This document shows positions 24,386-34,189 of a DNA stretch of 64,000 bases, in pieces. The stretch lies in the NCBI RefSeq assembly GCF_938028775.1, contig NZ_CALIZG010000013.1:1-64000 (forward strand), in the 5' to 3' direction. Within the stretch, counting starts at the first letter, position 1. Every line of letters begins with the position of its first letter. Under the pieces are notes generated by a model. The model had not been told where the DNA came from, did not search any database, and saw only the letters and a list, made by a program, of their open reading frames with translations. The position numbers and the translations under genes were made by a program. Source of the DNA: Mogibacterium diversum_A (GTDB lineage Bacteria; Bacillota; Clostridia; Peptostreptococcales; Anaerovoracaceae).

Positions 24386-25759
24386 CTATCTAGCTGCTTC
24401 TGCAATCGCTTCCACGAATGTTGGGTGTGGATGGATTGTAGAAGCTACATCTTCGAGTGTCAGCTTGTTTGAAATAGCTAGCGCTAATTCGCCTACGAGA
24501 TCGGTAGCGCGGCCGCACATGAGCTGTGCGCCGAGCAGTATATGGCTGTCTGCGTCGGCAATCAGCTTGATGGTGCCGCGGCCGAGGTCCTCAAGGACTG
24601 TCTTGCCATTTGCTCCCATAGCGTACTTCTTAGTGATGATTTCGATACCCTGCTCCTTGGCCTCGTCCGCGGAGATGCCGACGGACGCAATCTCAGGCAC
24701 TGTGTAGATGCAAGTTGGGACTGTTGCCATGCGGATTGGTGGTTCCTGTCCGTTCATGTGGGCAACTGCATTTCTACCCTCGGCAGTTGCGGTATGAGCT
24801 AGCTCGATGCCGCCGATTGCGTCACCTATGCCATATATGCTCGGACTCGCCGACTGGTAGTTTTCGTTAACGGCGAGTCGGCCGCGCTCTCCTGCAAGAT
24901 GCTGGAGCTGTTCAGATAGCAGACTAGGAACATCAGAGCGTCTGCCAACAGCCATGAGAACAGCATCTGCAGGGATAGATTTCTCTTCATCCTTTTCAGT
25001 ATAGACAACCGCAAGTCTTCCGTCGGCCTGCTCAATTCTTACAACAGGGCACTTAGTTAGAACATCTATGCCATCCTTCTGCAGTCCCATCTTCAGACTG
25101 CGGGCCAATTCCTTATCGACAGTAGGAATGAGACGGTCTAGAGCCTCAACAACAGTTACGTGTGATCCAAAACCATTGTATACAGTAGCAAATTCAACAC
25201 CGATAACGCCGCCGCCGATGATCACGAGATCATCGAAGGGCTTACCGCCCTGCTCGAGGAGCCTAGTCGAGTCCATAACGCCCTCGAGCTCGGCGCCTTC
25301 AATAGGCGGAATAAACGGATTGCCACCAGTAGCAATCAAGATGAATTTGCCAGTTACCTCATGTGATTCGCCCTCTGCATCTGTATAAGATACAGTGTGC
25401 TCATCTTTGACTAGCGCGAGGCCATGAATTAGGTCAATCTTAGCCTTTGCAAGGCCAGTTTCAATGCCCTCGCGTAGGGTATCAAGCACCTCGTCCTTGC
25501 GAGTTCTAACAGCATCGAGGTCAACCTTAACATCAGCAGCATTCACACCAATTTTAGCACCCTCTCTTGCTTCCTTAGCGAGCTCGGACGAGCGCATGAT
25601 AGTTTTTGTAGGCACGCAGCCTCTGTTGAGGCAGGTGCCACCAACTCTATCCTTCTCAATTACAGCAACCTTCATGCCATACTTAACAGCATCAAAAGCA
25701 GCTTCGTATCCACCAGGACCAGCTCCAATAACAACTAGATCATAATTAAATTCAGCCAT
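24386..25759 (-). CDS. lpdA: Dihydrolipoyl dehydrogenase (glycine cleavage L protein)
   Basis: This flavoenzyme reoxidises the dihydrolipoyl arm of GcvH with NAD. The N-terminal FAD-binding motif VIGAGPGGYEAA, the redox disulfide GGTCLNRGCVPTK (Cys43, Cys48), the NAD-binding GGGVIGVEFA and the active-site HPHPTF near the C-terminus are all present. The length (457) is typical, with no N-terminal lipoyl domain. It is the last gene of the gcv operon, 45 bases after lplA, and ends at a strong terminator. Confidence 0.96.
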   Translation of the reverse strand: MAEFNYDLVVIGAGPGGYEAAFDAVKYGMKVAVIEKDRVGGTCLNRGCVPTKTIMRSSELAKEAREGAKIGVNAADVKVDLDAVRTRKDEVLDTLREGIETGLAKAKIDLIHGLALVKDEHTVSYTDAEGESHEVTGKFILIATGGNPFIPPIEGAELEGVMDSTRLLEQGGKPFDDLVIIGGGVIGVEFATVYNGFGSHVTVVEALDRLIPTVDKELARSLKMGLQKDGIDVLTKCPVVRIEQADGRLAVVYTEKDEEKSIPADAVLMAVGRRSDVPSLLSEQLQHLAGERGRLAVNENYQSASPSIYGIGDAIGGIELAHTATAEGRNAVAHMNGQEPPIRMATVPTCIYTVPEIASVGISADEAKEQGIEIITKKYAMGANGKTVLEDLGRGTIKLIADADSHILLGAQLMCGRATDLVGELALAISNKLTLEDVASTIHPHPTFVEAIAEAAR

Positions 25760-25804
25760 ATCTTCCCCTTTTCATAACGATAGTGCAGTAGCACCAAGAT
25801 ATAC

Positions 25805-26806
25805 CTACATAATACCGTCAGCAATCAGATTAGCGATATCACTGCAAATCTGATACTCTTTGCTGCTTGGCGCATATGGGAGTGCTCCTTCAACAAGTGC
25901 AGATATAGCGGCCTTGCTGTACTTGCAGCCAATAAGCTTTTCCTTTAGAACTCCGAACACCTCAGTTTCTAGCGAGTCTGAGAATAGTCCACAGTCCTGA
26001 ATTACACCACCTTCAACCTGTAGCTCGATATCAACTCCACCCCAGTCAAGTCTCTCTGAGATTGAAGTAGTGAATGGAATCTTGCGACCAAAACGCCACT
26101 CCTCAGAAGAATACTTATCGATTAGGGCCTTGAGCTCTGGATCAGATTCAGCAGTTGGAATATCGAAACTCTCAACCTCTCCACCATATACCTTTGCAAA
26201 AGCGTCATGTAGAGCCTTCTTGAGCTCTTCTAGCGTTACGTCAGGCTTGTGGTTGATAAGGTTAGTGATTCTTGAACGAACAGATTTTACACCCTTTGAC
26301 TTCAGCTTAGCAGCAGATACGTTGAGGTATTCGCCAAGTGGAGTAGGGTCTACGTTGAACATAATAGTTCCATGGTGGTAGCAGTAGCCATTGCTCTGGT
26401 AGTATGCGTGTCCGGAGAACTTCATGCCATCGATAGTGAGGTCATTTCTTCCAGTCTTTTCTGCATTGATGCCTAGTAGGCGAACAGCCTCGAGGATTAC
26501 CTCTGTCTGCTTTGGTATGTTGTACTCATCTTCTCTTGCAATGAATGTAAAGTTGAGGTTTCCGAGGTCGTGGTATACCGCTCCGCCGCCAGAGATTCTT
26601 CTAGCTAGCTTGCAGTCGCCTTCTCGCATCGACTCAACCCTGCACTCACGCCAAGGGTTCTGATTCTTGCCGATTACTACAGTGTTAGCGTTCTGCCATA
26701 GGTACATAATTACTTCGCCCTCAGCAGCACGAAAAGTCATATACTCCTCAGTAGCGAGGTTGATAAACGGATTAGTACAATCAGTTTCGGTATATCTTAA
26801 TTTCAT
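25805..26806 (-). CDS. lplA: Lipoate-protein ligase
   Basis: The enzyme attaches free lipoate to the lipoyl domain of GcvH, so the operon carries its own cofactor loading. Family features are the RRISGGGAVYHDLGN motif that binds lipoyl-AMP, the Lys in GMKFSGHAYY and the YYHHGT-like segment (CYYHHGTIMFN). It also has a C-terminal accessory domain (about residues 245-333), as in full-length LplA. GcvH and GcvT being encoded nearby suggests this is the main lipoylation route. It lies between gcvPB and lpdA; a large stem-loop lies upstream. Confidence 0.94.
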   Translation of the reverse strand: MKLRYTETDCTNPFINLATEEYMTFRAAEGEVIMYLWQNANTVVIGKNQNPWRECRVESMREGDCKLARRISGGGAVYHDLGNLNFTFIAREDEYNIPKQTEVILEAVRLLGINAEKTGRNDLTIDGMKFSGHAYYQSNGYCYHHGTIMFNVDPTPLGEYLNVSAAKLKSKGVKSVRSRITNLINHKPDVTLEELKKALHDAFAKVYGGEVESFDIPTAESDPELKALIDKYSSEEWRFGRKIPFTTSISERLDWGGVDIELQVEGGVIQDCGLFSDSLETEVFGVLKEKLIGCKYSKAAISALVEGALPYAPSSKEYQICSDIANLIADGIM

Positions 26807-26844
26807 ATAGTTATAGCTCCTTGCTATTAGATTTCAGTTAAATC

Positions 26845-26896
26845 AAGCCCAGACAGACAGTCGCGTAAAAACGCAGGCTAGAATCTGTCCAGGCTT
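26845..26896 (-). other. Large stem-loop in the gcvPB-lplA gap
   Basis: AAGCC and GACAGA (26845-26849, 26852-26857) pair with TCTGTC and GGCTT (26884-26889, 26892-26896) around a 2x2 mismatch, and a GCGT/ACGC hairpin with loop AAAA (26863-26874) lies inside. No long T run follows on the minus strand. It could be an mRNA processing or attenuation structure within the operon. Confidence 0.5.
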
Positions 26897-26982
26897 ATAA
26901 TTTGTATTCGGCCGGGAATGTCACGACTTATGCATGAGAAGCGCTGCTAAACGTGTTTAATCGGTACATACCGGCATATTTC

Positions 26983-28401
26983 TTATGAAAACTCGTATCT
27001 TAGAACTGGTTCTCTCGCAGCCTTAACTTCGTCCAATCTACGAATCGGAGTAGTAACAGGCGAAGCAGATACAGATTCAGGTGATCTGATGATTGAGTCG
27101 TAGATTTCTCTGAATGCAGCGATTGCTTCGTCGAGTGTCTCGCGTGACTCAGTTTCAGTAGGCTCAACCATGAGAGCCTCACTAACGATGAGTGGGAAGT
27201 ACATCGTAGGTGGGTGAATTCCGAAGTCGAGGAGTGCCTTTGCAACGTCGAGTGCAGAGACATTGTTCTCCTTGTGGAATTTCTCAAGGCTCATTACAAA
27301 CTCATGCATACAAGTGCAGTCGTATGCCATTGGATACAGATCCTTGAGCTTCTCCATCATGTAGTTAGCGTTTAGAACAGCGTTATGTGCGAGTTCAGGA
27401 ACTCCATCTCCACCAATATATGTTAGGTATACAAGAGCTCTCAAGCTAACTAGGAAGTTGCCGTAGAATCCGGTAACGCTACCGATACTGCTCTCTGCAC
27501 GAACATACTCGCCGTTCTTAACTGTGAGTCCAGGTAAGTACTTGCCGAGGAAGTCTTTGCATCCGCAAGGACCGCTTCCAGGGCCACCGCCACCGTGAGG
27601 TGTCGAGAATGTCTTGTGCAGGTTGAGGTGGATTACGTCAAATCCAATATCTCCAGGACGCACTAGTCCGATTACAGCGTTTAGGTTAGCTCCATCGTAG
27701 TAGCAAAGTCCGCCAGCTTCGTGAACAAGCTCTGTGATTTCAAAGATATTCTCGTCGAAGATACCAACTGTGTTAGGGTTTGTAAGCATTAGACCTGCAG
27801 TCTTGTCACTAATCTTAGACTTGAAGTCATCCATGTCAATGCTTCCGCGCTCGTTAGATTTTACAACTACAACCTTGAAGCCTGCCATTGCAGCACTTGC
27901 AGGGTTAGTTCCGTGAGCAGCGTCTGGAATTAGGATTTCATCCTTATGTTCGAGACCCTTGTCGCGTAGATAAGCCTTGATAAGGAGAAGTCCTGTGAAC
28001 TCTCCTTGTGAGCCAGCTGCCGGTTGGAATGTTACGTGATCCATACCCGTGATTTCACATAAATAGGATTCTAGTGTGTCTATCGCCTCTGTGCAGCCTT
28101 CTACTGTTTCAGCTGGCTGAAGAGGGTGGATATTAGTGAATCCTCTGAGCGATGCAACTGCATCATCAATCTTAGGGTTATGCTTCATAGTGCAAGAACC
28201 TAGTGGATAGAATCCGTCGTTAACACCGTGAGCTTCCTTAGCAAGAGCTGTGTAGTGACGCCCCATTTCGTTCTCAGGAACTTCTGGAAGTTTAGGAGCA
28301 CTAGCTCTCATCGGAACTTCAGGTAGCGTTACAGGAACGTCGCAAGCAGGGAATAAATCCTGACCTCTGCCAGGAATACTTCTTTCAAATATAAGTTTCA
28401 T
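26983..28401 (-). CDS. gcvPB: Glycine dehydrogenase (decarboxylating) subunit 2
   Basis: With GcvPA it forms the two-subunit P protein that decarboxylates glycine and moves the aminomethyl group to lipoyl-GcvH. The pyridoxal phosphate site is seen as NLHKTFSTPHGGGGPG. The NDGFYPLGSCTMKHNP and VEPTETES segments are typical of the subunit, and 472 residues is standard. Its ATG overlaps the TAA of gcvPA by one base (TAATG), giving translational coupling in a 1:1 ratio. Confidence 0.97.
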   Translation of the reverse strand: MKLIFERSIPGRGQDLFPACDVPVTLPEVPMRASAPKLPEVPENEMGRHYTALAKEAHGVNDGFYPLGSCTMKHNPKIDDAVASLRGFTNIHPLQPAETVEGCTEAIDTLESYLCEITGMDHVTFQPAAGSQGEFTGLLLIKAYLRDKGLEHKDEILIPDAAHGTNPASAAMAGFKVVVVKSNERGSIDMDDFKSKISDKTAGLMLTNPNTVGIFDENIFEITELVHEAGGLCYYDGANLNAVIGLVRPGDIGFDVIHLNLHKTFSTPHGGGGPGSGPCGCKDFLGKYLPGLTVKNGEYVRAESSIGSVTGFYGNFLVSLRALVYLTYIGGDGVPELAHNAVLNANYMMEKLKDLYPMAYDCTCMHEFVMSLEKFHKENNVSALDVAKALLDFGIHPPTMYFPLIVSEALMVEPTETESRETLDEAIAAFREIYDSIIRSPESVSASPVTTPIRRLDEVKAAREPVLRYEFS

Positions 28402-29726
28402 TACTTGCTCACCCCCTTAACGATTTCAATTACTTCATCCATCTGTTCCTTAGTATTGAGCTCTGTAGCGCACCAGAGAATCTCTGTGTCGCTTAACTTA
28501 AGTCCGCCGAGGATACCCTTGTCAGCAAGCGCTTTTAGGATAGCGTCTGCATCAGCGCAAACTGTTACGAACTCATGGAAGAATGGCTTATCGAACTTCA
28601 GCGAAAGACCTGCGCTTACAAGTCCTTCAGCCAGATAGTGTGCCTTTGATGAGCAAAGCGTTGCAACTTGCTTGATTCCAGCAGGACCAACAGCTGTCAT
28701 ATATACGCCAGCCTTCAGAGCACAGAGTGCCTGGTTGGAGCAAACGTTGCTGCTAGCCTTTTCTCTACGGATGTGCTGTTCTCTGGCCTGTAGAGTTAGC
28801 ACGAATCCACGCTCGCCACGGGAGTCAACTGTCTCACCGACAAGTCTGCCGACAATCTTACGAGTGTTCTTAGCAGTTGTTGCTAGAATGCCTAGGTAAG
28901 GGCCACCATATGCGAGGCCAAGTCCGAGTGGCTGACCCTCTCCGCAAACGATGTCTGCACCAATCTCGCCAGGAGTCTTCAGAACTCCGAGTGCTATTGG
29001 ATTAACGCTCATGATAAGCTGTGCACCAGCTTCGTGAACTATTTCAGCAATTTCGTCAGCGTCTTCGACAACACCGTAGTAGTTAGGATACTGCATCAGG
29101 AAGCAAGCAGCTGACTTGTCCTCTGCAAGAGTAGCCTTAAGCGCTTCTACATCAGTAACGCCGCCGCACTCGCATGCTGGAACAACCTTTACCTCAGTGT
29201 CTCTTCCAAAAGAGTATGTCCTTATTACTTCAAGAACTCTAGCATCTACAGTTTCCGATACGTAGATAGTGCTACGCTTGCGGTCCTTTGTCATAGCGCA
29301 TGCTTCTGCAGCTGCCGAAGCACCGTCATAAAGCGAAGCATTCGACACATCCATGCCAGTAAGTTCACATATCATAGTCTGATACTCGAAAATCGACTGA
29401 AGTATACCCTGGCTGATCTCGGCCTGATAAGGGGTATAAGCAGTGATGAACTCCTCTTTGCTTACTACTGCATTAACTGCAGCCGGGATGTAGTGATTGT
29501 AAGCACCAGCACCGCGGAAAATTGAATCATATACCACGTTGCGGTTTGCCATTTTCTCCATAATTTGAGCAGTTTCCAGCTCTGATTTTCCAGCTGGGAT
29601 GTTAAGTTCGCCCTTGATTCTAGCTGCAGCCGGGATGTCCTTAAATAAATCATCCCAATCTTTGTAGCCGATATCGTTTAACATCTGGAGCTGTTCTTCT
29701 TTAGTGTTAGGAATAAATGTACCCAA
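28401..29726 (-). CDS. gcvPA: Glycine dehydrogenase (decarboxylating) subunit 1
   Basis: This subunit lacks the PLP lysine and pairs with GcvPB. The FIPNTKEEQLQML start, the YTPYQAEISQGILQ segment and the GLAYGGPYLGI region are characteristic of the family; 441 residues is typical. AGGAGG lies before ATG 29726. It follows gcvH by 40 bases. Splitting of P protein into two genes is usual in Clostridia and archaea. Confidence 0.97.
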   Translation of the reverse strand: MGTFIPNTKEEQLQMLNDIGYKDWDDLFKDIPAAARIKGELNIPAGKSELETAQIMEKMANRNVVYDSIFRGAGAYNHYIPAAVNAVVSKEEFITAYTPYQAEISQGILQSIFEYQTMICELTGMDVSNASLYDGASAAAEACAMTKDRKRSTIYVSETVDARVLEVIRTYSFGRDTEVKVVPACECGGVTDVEALKATLAEDKSAACFLMQYPNYYGVVEDADEIAEIVHEAGAQLIMSVNPIALGVLKTPGEIGADIVCGEGQPLGLGLAYGGPYLGILATTAKNTRKIVGRLVGETVDSRGERGFVLTLQAREQHIRREKASSNVCSNQALCALKAGVYMTAVGPAGIKQVATLCSSKAHYLAEGLVSAGLSLKFDKPFFHEFVTVCADADAILKALADKGILGGLKLSDTEILWCATELNTKEQMDEVIEIVKGVSK

Positions 29727-29766
29727 TTCGAACCTCCTTGTACGAAAGTGTTAAGGTAAATACGGT

Positions 29767-30138
29767 TTATGCTTCTTCCGACTCTACAAATGCGTCGTAT
29801 TCGTCTGAGGTTAGAAGCTCCTCTGTCTCAGCTACATCCTTAACCTTAATTAACCAAGAGCCGTATGGGTCCTCGTTGATTGTCTCAGGTGCATCGAATA
29901 GGCTCTCGTTGATTTCAGCAACGATTCCTGTAACAGGGGATAGCACGTCGGATACAGCCTTTACAGACTCGATGTCACCAAATGCATCACCAACTGTTAC
30001 TTCATCGTCAACCTCAGGGAGGTTGATAAATACGATGTCACCAAGGCTATGCTGAGCATAGTCAGAGATACCGATAACGCATAGACCGTCTTCTTCAGCG
30101 ATCCACTCATGTGACTTTGAATACTTTAAATCTGCCAT
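29767..30138 (-). CDS. gcvH: Glycine cleavage system H protein
   Basis: The 123-residue carrier has the lipoylated Lys60 in DIESVKAVSD, and the HEWI, SDYAQHSLGDIVF and YGSWLIKVK segments of the family. It carries the aminomethyl group between the P and T proteins and electrons to LpdA. AGGAG precedes ATG 30138. It lies between gcvT and gcvPA; the acidic C-terminal tail (ESEEA) is usual. Confidence 0.97.
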   Translation of the reverse strand: MADLKYSKSHEWIAEEDGLCVIGISDYAQHSLGDIVFINLPEVDDEVTVGDAFGDIESVKAVSDVLSPVTGIVAEINESLFDAPETINEDPYGSWLIKVKDVAETEELLTSDEYDAFVESEEA

Positions 30139-30204
30139 TTTATTTCTCCTTTTTGTATATATTATTTAGATATAAAATATCATTTTTAGCAAGCACAGAT
30201 TATC

Positions 30205-31293
30205 TTACTGCTCTCTCTTATAGAAAGGAAGCTTTACCATCTCAGCGTCAATCTTTCGGCCACGCACGTCTACCTGAACAGGTGCTCCGATTTCACGCTT
30301 TGCCGATTCAACGATAGCCATTCCGTAAGAGCCGTTTAGATATGGTAGGAATGTTCCAGAAGTGATGTGTCCAATCTTTTCTCCATCTCTATATACATCG
30401 CACTCTTCTCTGATGATTCCGCGGCCGGTAACCTTGATTCCTACTCTTCTCTCTTTGAGTGGAGTTGCAGCTTCAATTGCAGCCTTGCCGATGAAATCAG
30501 GCTTATCCATCTTGATTGCAAAACCAAGACCAGCGATCTTAGGTGATATGTCATCATTCATATCGTGACCGTATAGTGGCATTGCAGCTTCCATACGAAG
30601 CGTATCACGAGCTCCGAGTCCACAAGGAATCAAACCGTCTTCCTTGCCAGCTTCAATGAGAATTTCCCATACATCTGCAGCCTTATCAGCTGGCATATAT
30701 ATTTCAAATCCATCTTCGCCTGTATATCCAGTTCTGGAAAGAACGCAAGGAATTCCTTTTATCGAGCCATCGAAATTAGCTGTGTAGTAACCAGCGGGGA
30801 TGAGCGATGGATCAGCAACCTTAGCGAGAATCTCCTCTGCCTTAGGACCCTGTAGAGCGAGCTGTCCCCATTCATCTGAAACGTTTACAACATCGACGCC
30901 GTCAATCTTATGATCAACCATCCAAGCGAAATCCTTCTCTATATTTGCTGCGTTAACAACAACGAAATAGTCGTCCTCGCCACGCTTGTACACGATTAGG
31001 TCATCTACAGTTCCGCCGTGCTCGTTGCACATTGGGCTGTATCTTGCCTGACCAACTTTGAGGTCGGTGAAATCATTAGTTAGTACATAGTTAAGAAAAT
31101 CAACAGACTTAGAACCTCTTACGAGAATCTCACCCATGTGGGATACATCGAATAGACCGCAGGCTGTACGAACTGCCATGTGTTCCTGCTTGATACCTGT
31201 CTCATACTGAATTGGAAGTAAAAATCCGCCAAAAGGCACGATCTTGCCGCCATATTTAACGTGAGTATCATATAGTGGTGTTTTCTTATCCAT
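30205..31293 (-). CDS. gcvT: Glycine cleavage system T protein (aminomethyltransferase)
   Basis: It transfers the methylene group from aminomethyl-GcvH to tetrahydrofolate and releases ammonia. Motifs include the N-terminal LYDTHVKYGGKIVPF, DVSHMGE, the folate-site region RTGYTGEDGFEIY and the GLGARDTLRME segment. The product is 362 residues from ATG 31293, which lies 8 bases after AGGAGG; a TTG at 31296 in the same frame is less likely. It is the first gene of the gcv operon. The gene order gcvT-gcvH-gcvPA-gcvPB-lplA-lpdA is self-contained. Confidence 0.97.
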   Translation of the reverse strand: MDKKTPLYDTHVKYGGKIVPFGGFLLPIQYETGIKQEHMAVRTACGLFDVSHMGEILVRGSKSVDFLNYVLTNDFTDLKVGQARYSPMCNEHGGTVDDLIVYKRGEDDYFVVVNAANIEKDFAWMVDHKIDGVDVVNVSDEWGQLALQGPKAEEILAKVADPSLIPAGYYTANFDGSIKGIPCVLSRTGYTGEDGFEIYMPADKAADVWEILIEAGKEDGLIPCGLGARDTLRMEAAMPLYGHDMNDDISPKIAGLGFAIKMDKPDFIGKAAIEAATPLKERRVGIKVTGRGIIREECDVYRDGEKIGHITSGTFLPYLNGSYGMAIVESAKREIGAPVQVDVRGRKIDAEMVKLPFYKREQ

Positions 31294-31343
31294 CAAGACT
31301 ACCTCCTTGAGTGTTTTTGATTAGATACATTGAATATACTCAA

Positions 31344-31372
31344 AATATAGCATAGCAAAACATTACAATCAA
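31344..31372 (-). promoter_or_regulatory. Promoter of the glycine cleavage operon
   Basis: On the minus strand TTGATT (31367-31372) and TATATT (31344-31349) are exactly 17 bases apart, about 50 bases before gcvT. No glycine riboswitch is seen in the 137-base gap. Confidence 0.65.
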
Positions 31373-31377
31373 TGAAC

Positions 31378-31417
31378 AAAAGCACGACATCAAAAGTTTA
31401 TTTTGTGTCATGCTTTT
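31378..31417 (-). terminator. Terminator of the cvpA gene
   Basis: On the minus strand a 12-base stem (31406-31417 with 31378-31389, one G-U pair) with a 16-base loop ends in a T run. It directly follows the cvpA stop codon and precedes the gcv promoter. Confidence 0.75.
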
Positions 31418-31430
31418 TAATATAGAAATA

Positions 31431-32117
31431 TTAAATATATAACCTGCGCATAAAGTAGATTAATGGGTTTGCATCATAAAGGTATCCTGCGATATACGAG
31501 TTGTTTAATTGTTCGTTTAATGTATGAATATACTGTGGTGCAAACAGCGATGTAAGCGGAAACATGAGGGCAAGGAGCAAAAATATGATGATTGCCCCCT
31601 TGATAGAGCCGAACAGAAGTCCAACGCTTGAGTCCACGGTTCCGAGTAAGTTTTTGCTCTTACGTCCACGCATAATCCTTTTTCTAAGGTGCGAAGAAAT
31701 AATCCATACAACAGACACTATGAGCGAGAAAGAGATAATCGTAATGGAGAGATTTGTAAATCTATTCACGGTCGTAGTAATGCCATCAAGACCAAATGCT
31801 TCGAATTTGGTGCGTATCACTTTAGGGATGAACTGTAGTAAATCCATCTCTTGTCCGTTGAATCTCTTCGTTAGCTTGCCCTTCATAAAATCATCGATAG
31901 GGAGTGTAAAGAGAAGCGATCTAATCCTATCCGTATTCAGGATGCCAATTATGACCCCACCAGAAACCGCAGCTAGTCTGACAAGGGATTCGAGAAACCC
32001 TTGCGACTTGCCACGTAGTGCACATATTAAGAAAATTAATACAATTATAATATCTAATACCATGACTAAATTATCTAACATCTGAGGCATATTATCAATA
32101 CCACTATTCGTCACCAA
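31431..32117 (-). CDS. cvpA: CvpA family membrane protein
   Basis: The 228-residue protein has four hydrophobic segments (about residues 18-38, 45-60, 122-142, 172-192) and the early LRGKSQGFLESLVRL segment that CvpA proteins share (colicin V production / envelope homeostasis family). The exact role of the family is unsettled. An ATG nine codons in (32090) is an alternative start; no strong binding site decides between it and GTG 32117. The gene is divergent from the aminopeptidase gene at 32201. Confidence 0.8.
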   Translation of the reverse strand: MVTNSGIDNMPQMLDNLVMVLDIIIVLIFLICALRGKSQGFLESLVRLAAVSGGVIIGILNTDRIRSLLFTLPIDDFMKGKLTKRFNGQEMDLLQFIPKVIRTKFEAFGLDGITTTVNRFTNLSITIISFSLIVSVVWIISSHLRKRIMRGRKSKNLLGTVDSSVGLLFGSIKGAIIIFLLLALMFPLTSLFAPQYIHTLNEQLNNSYIAGYLYDANPLIYFMRRLYI

Positions 32118-32200
32118 AACGGCACAAATGGGTGCTAGAATGAACTTATTAAATTATTGCTATTATTTAAGCTTATACATTTTATGGTTAGGGGGCTATT

Positions 32201-33991
32201 ATGACAGCAGCGGCAGAAAGAATTGCTCAGCTAAGAAAGCTTATGGCAGAGCGAGGCATAGACGCATACGTTATCCCAATGGCAGATTTCCACCAGAGCG
32301 AGTATGTAGGCGAACATTTTAAAGCGATTAGATTCGTGACAGGGTTTTCCGGTTCATATGCGACTGTGGCTATTACCAAGGATAAGGCTGGTCTATGGAC
32401 CGATGGCAGATACTTTACTCAGGTTCTCACAGAATGTGAGGGCAGTGGCATCGAGCTCATGAAGATGTTTGTTGACGATACACCAGGAACTGTTGAGTGG
32501 GTTGCACAGCAAGTCTCTGATGGCGGAAAGGTTGCTTTTGACGGAAGAGTGCTATCGATGGGCGATGGGCAGGCATACGAGGAAGCTTTTGCGGGTAGAA
32601 ATGTAGAAATTGATTACGAACAGGCTCTAGTCGAGGAAATTTGGAAAGACAGACCGGGGTTATCCGAAGAGCCAGCATGGTTCCTAGAAGAAAAGTATAG
32701 CGGAGAAAGTACCGGCAGCAAGCTAAATAGAGTTCGTGAGGAGATGAAGAAGGCTGGAGCAAACATCCATCTGGTTGCATCTCTTGATGATGTAGCATGG
32801 CTTCTCAATATGCGTGGCAACGATATTGACTTCTTTCCTCTTGTTCTAGCATATGTAATTGTTAGAGAGGATAGTGCGGATTTATATGTTGAAGAGAAAA
32901 AGTTAAATGATGACCTCCGCAAGATGCTCAAAGAGAACAATGTAAATGTTCATCCGTACAATGATATATATGAGGATGCTAAGAAGGTCGACGCTAGTGC
33001 AACAGCGCTGATTGACCCTATGAAGATGAATTACGCACTGTATAAGAATCTACCATGTAAGGTCGTTCAAGGGGCAAATCCTACGATACTTATGAAGGCT
33101 ATCAAGAATGAAACCGAGATTAAGAATGTCAGAAATGCAGAGCTAAAGGACAGCGTAGCGCTCACAAAGTTCATCTACTGGCTCAAGAATAACTACGACA
33201 AGATGAAGATTACCGAGCTCAGTGCCTCCGAGAAGCTGACTCAGCTGAGAAGCGAGCAGGAGGGCTATGTTAGGGATTCGTTTGAACCTCTACATGCATT
33301 TGGGGCACATGCTGCGATGATGCACTACTCTCCAACACCAGAGTCGGATGTAGAATTAAAAGGTGGACAGATGCTGCTTTCGGATACAGGTGGTGGATAC
33401 CTAGAGGGATCGACAGACATCACTAGAACTACGATTCTTGGATCAATCAGCGATGAGATGAAAAAGTATTACACTGCTGTATATAAATCCATGCAGCACC
33501 TATCGGCAGCAAATTTCCTATATGGAAATCACGGATGGTCACTCGACGTACTCGCTAGACAGCCAATCTGGGATTTGAACAAGGATTTTCAGTGCGGAAC
33601 TGGACACGGCTTTGGCTACCTCGGCAGTATTCATGAGCCACCAACAGGATTCCGCTGGTACATAGTTCCTTCCAAGAATGAGCACCATCAGTTTGAAGAG
33701 GGCATGATGGTAACGGACGAACCTGGAATCTATGAAGAGGGTGAGTTCGGAATTCGTATCGAGAACAACTTGCTCACTGTAAAGGGAGAGAAGAATAAGT
33801 ACGGACAATTTATGCACTTCGAGACATTGAATTTTGTACCTATTGATCTAGATGGAATAGATCCAGATGAGCTTACTAGATCCGAGAAGGAATGGCTCAA
33901 CGAATATCACAAGGAGTGCTTTGAAAAGCTTTCGCCATATATGAATGATGAAGAGCGTGCTTGGCTCGAGGAATATACGAGAGAGATTTAA
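32201..33991 (+). CDS. Aminopeptidase P-type Xaa-Pro aminopeptidase
   Basis: This 596-residue M24B peptidase removes the N-terminal residue before proline. Two creatinase-like N-terminal domains (about residues 1-130 and 150-300) precede the pita-bread catalytic domain. Metal ligands are visible in LLSDTGGGYLEGSTDITRT, GHGFGYLGSIHEPPTG, TDEPGIYEEGEFGIRIEN. The long three-domain form matches the eukaryotic-type aminopeptidase P found in many Clostridia. GGGGG lies before ATG 32201. It starts a run of three peptidase genes on the plus strand, all acting on proline peptides. Confidence 0.94.
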   Translation: MTAAAERIAQLRKLMAERGIDAYVIPMADFHQSEYVGEHFKAIRFVTGFSGSYATVAITKDKAGLWTDGRYFTQVLTECEGSGIELMKMFVDDTPGTVEWVAQQVSDGGKVAFDGRVLSMGDGQAYEEAFAGRNVEIDYEQALVEEIWKDRPGLSEEPAWFLEEKYSGESTGSKLNRVREEMKKAGANIHLVASLDDVAWLLNMRGNDIDFFPLVLAYVIVREDSADLYVEEKKLNDDLRKMLKENNVNVHPYNDIYEDAKKVDASATALIDPMKMNYALYKNLPCKVVQGANPTILMKAIKNETEIKNVRNAELKDSVALTKFIYWLKNNYDKMKITELSASEKLTQLRSEQEGYVRDSFEPLHAFGAHAAMMHYSPTPESDVELKGGQMLLSDTGGGYLEGSTDITRTTILGSISDEMKKYYTAVYKSMQHLSAANFLYGNHGWSLDVLARQPIWDLNKDFQCGTGHGFGYLGSIHEPPTGFRWYIVPSKNEHHQFEEGMMVTDEPGIYEEGEFGIRIENNLLTVKGEKNKYGQFMHFETLNFVPIDLDGIDPDELTRSEKEWLNEYHKECFEKLSPYMNDEERAWLEEYTREI

Positions 33992-34133
33992 AGCTTTACG
34001 CGAAGAGTAGATTTTACATCTTAGTTGATGGGAAAATCTGACAATCGTCAGGACCTTAAGAATTATTTGGGTAATTATTCAGATATTTTGATTAATTTTT
34101 GCCAAATGTATATTAAATCATATGGCAGGGATG

Positions 34134-34139
34134 TATAAT
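34134..34139 (+). promoter_or_regulatory. -10 element of the M24 peptidase gene
   Basis: A perfect TATAAT lies 50 bases upstream of ATG 34190, in a 198-base AT-rich gap. No convincing -35 is seen; TATGGC near it might act as an extended element. Confidence 0.45.
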
Positions 34140-34189
34140 AAATGTATATTTGTACATGTATGAATGCACAATAGAAATGGAGGAACATT

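Noticed and set aside
31294..31430. Glycine riboswitch in front of gcvT
   Set aside because: The 137-base gap is filled by the cvpA terminator and the gcvT promoter; no conserved glycine aptamer segments are seen.
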